Positions 23,097-31,644 of a stretch of 64,000 nt of DNA are shown here, one piece after another. The DNA lies in contig SDUX01000010.1 in NCBI GenBank assembly GCA_008729055.1, positions 1,550,001 to 1,614,000 on the forward strand, in the 5' to 3' direction. The stretch's first letter is position 1. Each line of letters begins with the position of its first letter. The DNA is from Pyropia haitanensis (Eukaryota > Rhodophyta > Bangiophyceae > Bangiales > Bangiaceae). The position numbers were made by a program, and so were the translations under genes. Below the pieces are notes generated by a model. It searched no databases. It saw nothing but the letters and a program-made list of their open reading frames with translations, and had not been told where the DNA came from.

Positions 23097-23750
23097 TCAT
23101 CCCCCGCCCCGCACCGGCCCGAGCGCCCACCGCTGCACGTGGCCGAGCCGCCGCTCCCCCGACCGGCCGTGACGGGCGTGGCAACCACGGTGGGGGAGGC
23201 GGCGGCGGCGGCAGCGGGGGTGGCGGGGGGATAAATCGAAGAGGGTCGTGTAGGTACGCCCGCGGGTGGCGGCGTCGTCCAGCCCCTTGAGCTGGGCAGC
23301 CATCTCGGGGAGGTCCACCGGCGCGTAGCAGACACCGTGTCCCCGAGGCACTACCAGGGGCACCGAATTGTCCTCAAGCCGGAAACAGACACCCCGACGG
23401 CCGTCCGCCGCCTCCGGGTCCTGCACGTTGCTCACCAGGGAAGGAGGAGTTACAACGCGCGGCAGCAGCGGCGGGGTCTGCTCCCTGACAGCAACAGCGC
23501 TACCGACGGTCACTGGGGTAGGAAATAGGAGCAGCCAGGGGGCTTTGTCGTCGCCGCCGGCCATGGTCGCGCCACGGGCGCCATCGCGTCCGGCCTGACC
23601 CCCCACGGCGGCGGCCACGCAGGGCACCGCGGCGGCGCTTATGATAGGCACGCCCAGCAGCAACAGCAGCTGCCGCCAGGCGCATCGACGGGAGGGGCGT
23701 CGCCGCGGCACGCTGCGGCGCTCTGACGGCGGGGTCCGCACGGTGGCCAT
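23097..23750 (-). CDS. hypothetical protein with N-terminal targeting segment
   Basis: Not recognised. ATG at 23750 has a strong context (GAATTC before, G after). The N-terminus is Arg-rich, then WRQLLLLLGVPIISAAAVPCVAAAV is a single hydrophobic segment at about residues 26-50, as in a signal or organelle-targeting peptide. Residues 65-170 are varied and protein-like, including GVCFRLEDNSVPLVVPRGHG and VDLPEMAAQLKGLDDAATRG. After RTYTTLFDL (near 23240) the frame enters Arg/His-rich sequence next to a C-rich run, so the true C-terminus is probably lost to a homopolymer frame error or an unrecognised intron. The stated 3' end is only the frame end. Confidence 0.45.
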   Translation of the reverse strand: MATVRTPPSERRSVPRRRPSRRCAWRQLLLLLGVPIISAAAVPCVAAAVGGQAGRDGARGATMAGGDDKAPWLLLFPTPVTVGSAVAVREQTPPLLPRVVTPPSLVSNVQDPEAADGRRGVCFRLEDNSVPLVVPRGHGVCYAPVDLPEMAAQLKGLDDAATRGRTYTTLFDLSPRHPRCRRRRLPHRGCHARHGRSGERRLGHVQRWALGPVRGGG

Positions 23751-25242
23751 GAATTCCTCACCGGGTGGGGCGGCCGCGCGCGGGCGGACCGGACCGATTC
23801 AGTCCGGATACACAACCCAGCTGCAGTAAGACGAGTGGAGAAGGGGAGGGGCGGGGAGCGCGAGAGCCGTCGGACGACACCCCTGGACGCCCCCGCTGAG
23901 GGACGGCGGCGCTTCAATGGGGCGACGGTTGGCGACCGTCTACAGCGGGGCACGGCACCTACAAGGCTGGAATGGTCACGGAATCGTGACTGCCACACAG
24001 CACCACAGAGACCACGCAAATGGGGGCCCCCCGTCATCGATACACACCAAGAAGAGTTGGGAACCCGGACGGGGAGCAGAAATCAGCATCACTCGCCAAG
24101 CCAGCCCTCGCCCACGCCTACTCATGCCCGCTGCGCCCGCCGCGTGGCCACTTGCCGCCCCCACGCCGGTCCCGCTCGGCGCGCCCGGCATCCACCCGCC
24201 CAGCGCGTGCAGTGCGGACCGGCCGACGCCGCCGATCCGACTCGGTGCGGCAGGGACGACGGCTTTGGCCGCCTCCGACGCCCTCCCCAAGCGGCGCATC
24301 GGTACCCACGCCAGACAGTAGCTGAGCAAGTGGATAGCACACGCCGACCACACGACGGCCAGCCCTGACGCGCCCCCCGCGGACGACGGCCAGCACGCGC
24401 ACAAACTCCGACCGGACGACGCCCGCGGCGCCCGCGGCGGGCGCCTCCCCTACCGCACACGCCTCGGAACAGCTCACCAGAACGACCAGCGCGGCCGCAA
24501 CGACCCGCTGGGATAGTCAGACGAGTGCTGCTGCGATGGCCCTGAGGGGTGACCGGCCGTTCCTGACCCGCCAGTGCGGCTGAGGAGCGGTTGCGACACA
24601 CGATTGGGGCGCCGCGCCATCGCGGTCGCTGGCGGCCCACGGCTGCCGCTCGGCCCACCTCGTCACCGGTGCAGTCGCTCGACATCTCTGTGGTTCATGT
24701 GCAACCCTCACAGAAGCTGTCCTCTCCTGCGGCTGCCGGACGCCATTGTTCTTCTCCGCTAGCCACGTTGTTCTTGATGCCTGCTGTTGTCTTCTCTGCC
24801 ACCCTCCTCGCTCGTCGCCGTCCACAACCCATCGCAGAGGGTACTCGCCTGTGTCTCGCGGCGCGCATCTGCTCGGCCGCGGTTGCCCACCTCTTCCCGC
24901 TGACGTCGCCCGCGCTCGTCAAGCACTGATAAACAAAAGTATCTCCAGACAAATACTGACACACACACATCACGGACATTGCCACACGTGTCTGCAGCGT
25001 GGACATCTCGGGCTGTCCGGCACGACGGTCGAGCTGGTGCCATCGATAGCCTCCAGGTGCGCTGGTGGCCGTCGGCGGCGGGCAGCCGCAGTAGACAACA
25101 CCCGCTGTAGCCGCCAGCAGCCGCGCCAGCAGCAGCACCAGCAGCATCACCAACAGCAGCAGCAGTAGCAGCAGCAGCCTCAGCGGTGCGCGCGGCGGAT
25201 CGACGCCCCCCTCTTCGCGCCCGCTCCCCCATCCCCCCGACC
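23751..25242. other. intergenic region
   Basis: Mixed composition. Several overlapping minus-strand frames at 23980-24690 contain non-repetitive sequence but none shows a domain or consistent codon pattern. A CAG/CAC-rich tract at about 25105-25180 precedes the methyltransferase start. Nothing else recognised. Confidence 0.4.
25105..25180 (+). repeat. (CAG)n-rich tract upstream of methyltransferase
   Basis: Interrupted CAG triplets (with CAC, CAT and TAG interruptions) ending about 60 bases before the methyltransferase ATG; likely 5' untranslated because of the in-run TAG and lack of a start. Confidence 0.7.
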
Positions 25243-26599
25243 ATGGCCGCCGCCGCGCCCGCGGCGGCGGCGGGGGCGGCGGCGGCGGCGTCGGCGTCGG
25301 CGGCGGCGTCGGCGGCGGCGGCGGCGGCGGCGGCGGCTGCCGGCGCCGCGGCGTTTGCGCCCCCCCCTCTGGCCGTCCGTGCCGCGGCCGGCCGCCGTGG
25401 CGGCCGCCGCGCTGGCGCCGCCACCGCCCGCCGCCGCGGCGGCCGCCGCGGCGCGCCGCCCCTGGCGGCTGCCGGCGGCCGCGGCGCGCCGGTCCCGGCC
25501 GCCGTGGGCGGTGGCGCCCCCCCCGGCGGCGGCGGCGGCGAGCCGACGCCCCCGCGCGCGGCCGCCGCGAGCGGTCCCCCCGTCGCCCGCCGGGCGGTGC
25601 TGGCGGCCGCGACGTCGGCCGCTGCCGCCGCCGCCGCCTCCGCCGCCGCCGCCGCCGCTGCGGCTGTTGCGGCCGGGGTGTCCCCCGCGGCGGCGGCCAC
25701 CGCGGCGGCCCCGCCGTTTGGTGGCGGGGATGCCACCGGCGGCGCTGCGGGCATCTTGGCGCGCCTCCCCCGCCCGCCGCGGCCGCCGTCTGGCCTCGGC
25801 CGCGCCGCGACGGCGGCGGTGCTGGCCGACGCGGCGTGGCCAGCGGCGTTCCCCTACGCCGACGCCGACTGGGCACGCGTTGACGAGACGCCCGACGCGG
25901 CCTTTTACGCGTTTCCCCGGTTTGTCTACCACCTGGACGCCGCGGCGGTGGCCGCACAGGCCGCCTACTTTGCGCGCCTAACGGCGCGGCGGCCCGACGG
26001 GCGGCTGCCGGACGTGCTCGACCTGTGTGCCAGTTGGGTGTCGTTCCTGCCGCCCGCGTACACGGCCGCCGCGGAGGCGGCGTCGGCGGCGGCGGCGGAG
26101 GCCGGGGGGGCGGCGGCGGGTGGGGGCGGCGGTGGGCCCGGGGAGGCGGCGGCGGCGGCGGCGCGGCGGCGCCCGCTGGTGGCGGGCGTTGGCCTCAACA
26201 AGGCGGAGCTGGCGGCCAACCCGCAGCTGTCCACGTACGCCGTGCTCGACCTCAACGGCGGCCCCGCGGTGCCGCGGCTACCCTACCCCGACGCCACCTT
26301 TGACGTGGCCGTCTGTGCGGTCAGCATTGACTACCTGACCCGCCCGCTGGGCGTCGCGGCGGAGCTGGCGCGCGTCCTCCGCCCGGGGGGCGTTGTCGCC
26401 GCCACGTTTAGCAACCGCTCGTTTGGGACCAAGGCGGTCGCCGCGTGGTCGGCGGGCGGCGACGCGGACCACGTGTACCTAGTCGGCGCGGTGCTGCACT
26501 ACGCGGGGGGGGGGGGATGTTTGACCAGCTGCGGGCGGTGGACCTGTCCCCGCCGGGGGGGGGGACCCGCTGTACGCGGTCGAGGCGCGGCGGGTGTGA
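25243..26599 (+). CDS. SAM-dependent methyltransferase, probable thylakoid-lumen targeting
   Basis: Class I methyltransferase related to a plant/algal family of chloroplast-type SAM methyltransferases. Seen: PRFVYHLD, then LPDVLDLCASWVSFLPP (residues about 255-271; SAM motif I region), VGVGLNKAEL (about 315), YAVLDLNG, FDVAVCAVSIDYLTRPLGV, LARVLRPGGVVAATFSNRSF and GDADHVYLVG. The N-terminus is an Ala/Arg transit-like region, then a twin-arginine (116-117) followed by a long Ala stretch, resembling a Tat-type lumen signal. The expected ending appears in two further frames after G runs at 26505-26516 and 26555-26564 (MFDQLRAVDLSPPGG, then DPLYAVEARRV and stop). One base added at each gives 452 residues. 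ATG 25243 has a strong context. Substrate unknown. Confidence 0.82.
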
Positions 26600-27410
26600 G
26601 GAGGGGGGGGGGGGTCGTCGTGCGGCCTGTGACGCGGGACGGTGTGGTTGCCGTGGCGCACGTCTGCCACGGTGACGGCCTGTGGCGACCTCTGCCAGGC
26701 CAGACTGTTGAGCTCCACTTGCTCGTCCCCTGTCTTCTCGTGCTCGTCGCGCGAGGCAGAGGTCCCCCATTGGATCTGCGTGCTGCTGCGCGACGAAGCA
26801 ACCATGGTGGCGCAGCAGACCTGCGGGTCGGCGCTGCCAGAAGGGGCGCGCTAGAGCAACAGACGTTACCGACGACCAGTCCCGCACGCTGTGACTTTGG
26901 GTCATGGACACCATGGCCGCCACTACAAAACGCATCAACACATCTCCCCACCTGGCAGAGACAGTGCACGCCGAGCCCAGCCGCGCCCCCACTCCCGCAC
27001 CGTCACAACAAATATCCCTGCTGTCCGCCCGGCCAGGGCCACCACGCGCAGGCGCCCGCGCCATCCGCTGCCTGCCGCCTCGCAGACAACACAGAAGCGG
27101 GGGCTCAAAACAGCAAGCACAGCGCGCCGCGTGCACGCCGACCGCACCAACCCACCATCACCATTCCACGCGCGACGGGGCGGAAAGCACGCACGACGTG
27201 AAGCTTCCTCCCAGATGACACACAACCACGCGTACCGGGACGGGCGCGGCGACACGCGCTGCGCCACGGAGCGTACGGGCCGCAAGACAGTGCAAAACCC
27301 GCTGCCGCTCCAACACGCGCCGCTGCCTCCGCCTCGCCTCCTTCGTCCGTGCCCAGTCCCTCCCCCCCCCCCATCCCCTCTGCCCCCCCCACCCCCCGCG
27401 CCCCTCCACT
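26600..27410. other. intergenic region between convergent genes
   Basis: Moderate GC after an initial G-run. Lies between the methyltransferase and CBM48 genes, which point at each other. No gene, RNA or repeat recognised. Confidence 0.4.
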
Positions 27411-28375
27411 TCACCGTGTCACTGAAGACTTGCGAGTAAAGAAGCTCATGCTGCCCATGGACGTCAGGCGCTTCCTCGCGCTGCCCGTGCTCACGTTGCT
27501 GTCGCGCCGCCTGCTGACGTTGGAATTCCGCCGCGTGCGGCTCGCGTTGCTGTCCCGCCGGCTGCGCATCGTCGCGTTGGAGTCACGGCGGCCGCGGAAG
27601 CTGCCGCCGCCGCCCACCCCCCCGCCACCCTTGTCCGCGCCCACGTTGGATGAGCCGCTGGGCATGGTCAGCGCGGGCGTGCGCAGGCCGCCCGTGCCGT
27701 CGAGCTCGGGCTCAGGGAGGACGTACCGCACGTTGTTGAGCGACGTATCGTCAATGCCAATCGTCGGGTGCCGGTTCGAGTGCTTCCACTCCCCATCCAC
27801 GATGAACTTGAACTCGTGCGGGCCCGGCGGGACAGGCGTCACGACAGACCACATGCCGCCGCCTTCGTGGAAGCACTGGATGGCCTTCCAGTCGTTCCAG
27901 TCGCCCGACAGCTGCACGTCATCTTTGGCACCGTCGGCGTAGACAAACTCCGTCTTCACGCCCTCCTCCCGAAAGTTGGCATTCCTGCGGGGGTCGGGAC
28001 CCCAAGAACACAGAGCGGAGCAAGAGAGAAAAACAAAACTCGGCGGAAGAATTAGACAACCGCGCGACAGCAGAACGACGCCACACCTGAGACGAACCTA
28101 CCTGACACTAGACGGGCCAACACGATGGGCCGGGAGTGTACGGAGCGTCACTACAGCCCCAGCCAGTCCACCGCTCAGCAGCCAATGGTGTAGAACCACG
28201 GTGACACGCCCGCACAAGGCACACTACACAGATAGCTCGTGTCGCCGCGCAAACGCCCAAGCACAGGCGACTCGAGAGTCTCAGAACGGTCGTGCCGCCC
28301 CCCCCACCCGCCCAGCAGTCGCCGGCGACAAAAAGCAGCACGAGCACCAGACCCAACGTACTTCTTCTTGAACAT
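27411..28375 (-). CDS. small CBM48 (AMPK-beta-type glycogen-binding) protein with RRxSN repeats
   Basis: 198-residue protein from two exons: 28375-28353 and 27984-27411. The 368-base intron (GTCTGG...CGCAG, phase 2) gives the junction MFKKKYVG-NANFREEG. Residues about 12-95 are a CBM48/AMPK beta fold: VQLSGDWNDWK, HEFKFIVDGEWKHSN and a closing NNVRYVLP, the starch/glycogen-binding form seen in AMPK/SnRK1 beta subunits and starch-linked proteins. The C-terminus lacks the ASC domain of AMPK beta subunits. It instead carries repeated RRDSNAT, RRDSNAS, RRNSNVS and RRDSNVS motifs, which look like sites for basophilic kinases. An open frame continues upstream of the ATG but only from a GTG. Likely a regulatory polysaccharide-binding adaptor; partner unknown. 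Confidence 0.85.
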
Positions 28376-29729
28376 CGTTCCGCGAGCACGGTCGCCGCCG
28401 CCGCCGCCGCCGCCCGCTCGGCAAGCCCGCCGTCCAGCAGCCCTACGCCCCAACCCTAGTCGCGGCTGCGTCAAGCAACAGCCCACCCCAACACCAGGTA
28501 CGGCCGCGCGTCAGGGGCGACGACGAAGACCCGACGCGGTACGCGCGCGCGGCGCGGCGCGGGCGCTGCCGCCGACAAGGCCAGTGTGGCCGACAGATGC
28601 GCGCGGCACGCGGTGCAACCACGACGGCCAGCTGCGGGGTGGCAACGACACAGGCCATGGGCGCCGCCCCGGCTACGCACGGCGGGAGGCAGGGCCCGCC
28701 GCCAGACGCTTACCCCCAACCCGAGTGGCTACCCCACCCCCCCACCCCTCCCAGCCGAGCTCCTCATCCTCAGCCCGGATGACACACCCACCGGCAGCAA
28801 AAAAGAGGTCAGCGTCCACCCCTCCTCACCGCGCCACGAGCGTTGGCGACACGAACCGACGAATGCAGGCGAAGCCGCCGCTGCCGTCTACGCCAGCGAG
28901 GACCCCACAGGGAGAAAAAAACGCGCTCATGTGTCAGTCCGCCCAGGGCCCGCCAGGCAGACGGACGGCCGCCGGGAAATAATTTCCGTCAGCCGCACGC
29001 CCCTCCATGACCGCCTCGCCTTGACCACCGGTGACCATCTGGGCCGGCGAGAAGGCAGCAACGAACACAAGGCACAGCGGACTGCCCCGCCCCCACCTGC
29101 GTGGTCCATCCGAAGATTTGGATATTACAGCCCTGTCGCTGCACCGCTACAGTAATTCCACGCCGGTGATTGCTCTCTTGTGACGCTATCGGACAACCAC
29201 TTACCGATACTGTGATGAAGCCCCTCCCGACTATGCAACCGAGGTGCCCGCTCTTGGTTTCGTGTTTTGCGTGACCTCTACCCGTGTACCTGGCCTGCTC
29301 CCGACGCGTCATGCTCCGCCCACCACCGCCTGCATCCTGGACACACCTCTTTCCGTGTGGCGTGGCAACAGACTGATACCCGCCCTGAGCCCTATTCTCC
29401 GCCAGGTACGGGTCTCCTACAGACATCCCTCGCTATTGCTTCTCTTGTCCATTTCCAGCGTGTGGCCTGAGAGCCACGGAGAGCACCATCTGCGACCGCC
29501 GTTCATGAGGCCGCCTCGGAGTGACTCATGATTGGCTTCAACGCCGCCGCTCGCAAGATGCCCCTTGTTTCCGCTATTTTGTGTTTATCTCGTTCGTGGA
29601 CGGCTCGCGTTTTGATGCACCCTCGACGCTGACGTGCTATGTTGGACTTGCCTTTGGTGCACGCGGTCCCCTCACTAGGTTTGCTGTTTGGTGTTGTTGA
29701 CCTGCAAGGTGTTTGGCGACGTGTCACCC
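28376..29729. other. divergent intergenic region
   Basis: Lies between the divergent CBM48 and SANT genes. Moderate GC, no long repeats. The last 250 bases are T-rich relative to the rest and contain likely 5' leader or intron sequence of the SANT gene. No gene recognised. Confidence 0.4.
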
Positions 29730-31316
29730 ATGCAGCAGCCCTTGCCGCGTGCGCAAGCTGGCAGGGGTTTTGTCGCTGAGGGGGCACCCATCTCCACCGG
29801 AAGGCGCCGGGTGCTCGCCGTGCCACAGCCATCGTCGTCGGCGGCGACGGTGGCAGAGGTGGCCGCAGCCATGGCCCCTGTGTGTGCTCCCCCCTCGTCG
29901 CCCTCACCGCCCCAGTCGCCGACTTTCCCCGACGCGTTTCCCTATTGCGTGTCCGCGGACAACCTCCGTTCTTTCCTGCAGCTGCTGGCCAAGAACCCGC
30001 TGGAGAAGTTTAGTGATGCCACCTTTATGCGGCAACGTCTGTGGCAAGTGCGTGACGACCTGGTGGTGTCTGCCAAGGCGCGAGCACAGCCGCGGGCGTC
30101 GGATGTGCCGTCGGCGGGACTCCGCCCGGCCGGTGGGGGCGTACCGCCTTCTGACTCCGCGCCCACTGTTGTGGCGGGGTGCCAGGGCGTCGCCATCTCC
30201 ACTGCCAGGCCGCTGGCCGCTCAGCAAGGCACAGTTGTGATACCCGTAGACCTTGTAGGAGCCGGTGGCGGTGACGCAGCGACGGATGGTTCAGCCGTCG
30301 CGAAGCGGAAGCCGCTGGATAGCTCACCGTTGTCTGGTCCTGAAGAATCCCGGAAGCGGTCGCGGCGGTCAGGGCGCACCACTTCTCCACCCGTTGCTAT
30401 GACTCCCCGCGGCACGTCGTTCCGGAGTGACTCGTCGTCGGATGACGAGGACGGCGAGCGGGAGCCTCGGCCGGCACTGCCAGGTCGGCTGGCGGTGGTG
30501 CCAGAGTTGACGGATGAGGACGGTATTGTGAAGCGCTCGCTGGCCGTTGACGCGCCGCTGTGTGTGCCAGGCGTCGAGCGCTTTTGCGCGGCCTCGGCGT
30601 GCGTGTGGGCGCCGCTGCCGTCAGGCGAGGCGGCCGACCGCCTGCTGGCCTACACAAGCTTTTGTGAGCGCGAGTCGAGGCGCCTTCGCGGGCTGGGCTT
30701 GACGCCATTCGACGCGTGGCGCCTTCAAACGATGTGGCTTTCGTCGCGCGGTCCAGGCGGTGCTTTGCCGACGCCGCCGGCGGCGGGGGCTGACGAGGCG
30801 CGGCGGCGGGCCGACGCGACTCAGTGGCTAGCGAGTGGCGCTGGCGCATCGCTGCTTTTCCCTGGCGAGGGCCGCTCTTGGACGGCTGAGGAGCGGGTGT
30901 TGTTTGCACGGGGCCTATCGGAACAGGGCCGCGCTTTTGGGCAGATGCGCCGCACGCTGCTGCCGTCGCGGACTACCGCGCAGCTTGTCAACTACTATTA
31001 CCAGCGGCACAAGCAGGCGTGGTTGCAACACGGGGGCAACAAGTCCTGCCACCTGTTTGACCGGGGCCACGAGGGCACCCCCGCCCCGCCCTTCGAAGAC
31101 CGGGACGCGCGGCGTGTCTACCTCAGCCGTGCCATCGCGACGCTGCGACAGCTGGCGGCGACAGCGGGTGACGGCTTCCCTCCCGACCGCGGAATGGTGG
31201 CGGCGGTAACCACCTTTCGCCGCAACCGCGCCGCCCGCGTGGACCGGGACCGGCGCAACCAAAACGCCGCTGCCAACGGTATGATGTCAGACAGTGAGAG
31301 CGAGTACTCGCAGTAA
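29730..31316 (+). CDS. SANT/Myb-like domain protein (corepressor-type)
   Basis: 528-residue nuclear protein, single frame. A SANT domain at about residues 381-431 reads RSWTAEERVLFARGLSEQG then MRRTLLPSRTTAQLVNYYYQ, with the tryptophan/aromatic spacing of histone-modifying co-repressors (CoREST/MIER type) more than of DNA-binding Myb repeats. A basic cluster near 210 (ESRKRSRRSGR) is a likely nuclear localisation signal, followed by an acidic Ser-rich stretch (SDSSSDDEDGE). About 90 residues before the SANT, PLCVPGVERFCAASACVWAP and FCERESRRLRGLG may be an ELM2-like helical segment, weakly supported. ATG 29730 chosen; the frame extends 14 codons upstream only to a TTG. A role in chromatin regulation is inferred. 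Confidence 0.75.
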   Translation: MQQPLPRAQAGRGFVAEGAPISTGRRRVLAVPQPSSSAATVAEVAAAMAPVCAPPSSPSPPQSPTFPDAFPYCVSADNLRSFLQLLAKNPLEKFSDATFMRQRLWQVRDDLVVSAKARAQPRASDVPSAGLRPAGGGVPPSDSAPTVVAGCQGVAISTARPLAAQQGTVVIPVDLVGAGGGDAATDGSAVAKRKPLDSSPLSGPEESRKRSRRSGRTTSPPVAMTPRGTSFRSDSSSDDEDGEREPRPALPGRLAVVPELTDEDGIVKRSLAVDAPLCVPGVERFCAASACVWAPLPSGEAADRLLAYTSFCERESRRLRGLGLTPFDAWRLQTMWLSSRGPGGALPTPPAAGADEARRRADATQWLASGAGASLLFPGEGRSWTAEERVLFARGLSEQGRAFGQMRRTLLPSRTTAQLVNYYYQRHKQAWLQHGGNKSCHLFDRGHEGTPAPPFEDRDARRVYLSRAIATLRQLAATAGDGFPPDRGMVAAVTTFRRNRAARVDRDRRNQNAAANGMMSDSESEYSQ

Positions 31317-31644
31317 AGAAGAGCGTCTCTTGTCACTCGTCTCGTCTGGCCCGAGGACGAGCAATGGTCATTACCGCACGCTGGTGCGCGCGCCTCCATG
31401 TACTGACTGAGTGTCCGTTTATGGTTGCGTTTCAAGCAGACGCAAGCAGCGTCTGCTGCGATGGCTGTGTTCCGGTAACAGGCCACCTCTCGGCGCAGAG
31501 AGCCTGGCCGAGTCCCGAACAGCGGAGAGAATGCAGCGTCAGTCGAGCAGCGATGACACATCGAAAATACGTCCATTCGCTGCGAAATGTAAGCAGAAGC
31601 ATCCCTACAGCGCTGTGGCGCACTGCGCCTAAGCGGTGAGCCCG
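31317..31644. other. short 3'-3' intergenic region
   Basis: Separates the convergent SANT and SLC4 genes. Noticeably less GC-rich; holds the 3' ends of both. No distinct signal identified. Confidence 0.5.

Noticed and set aside
28376..28486. MGCC-like myristoylation start for the CBM48 protein
   Set aside because: The codon is GTG, so the apparent N-terminal Met-Gly is not real; ATG 28375 is used.
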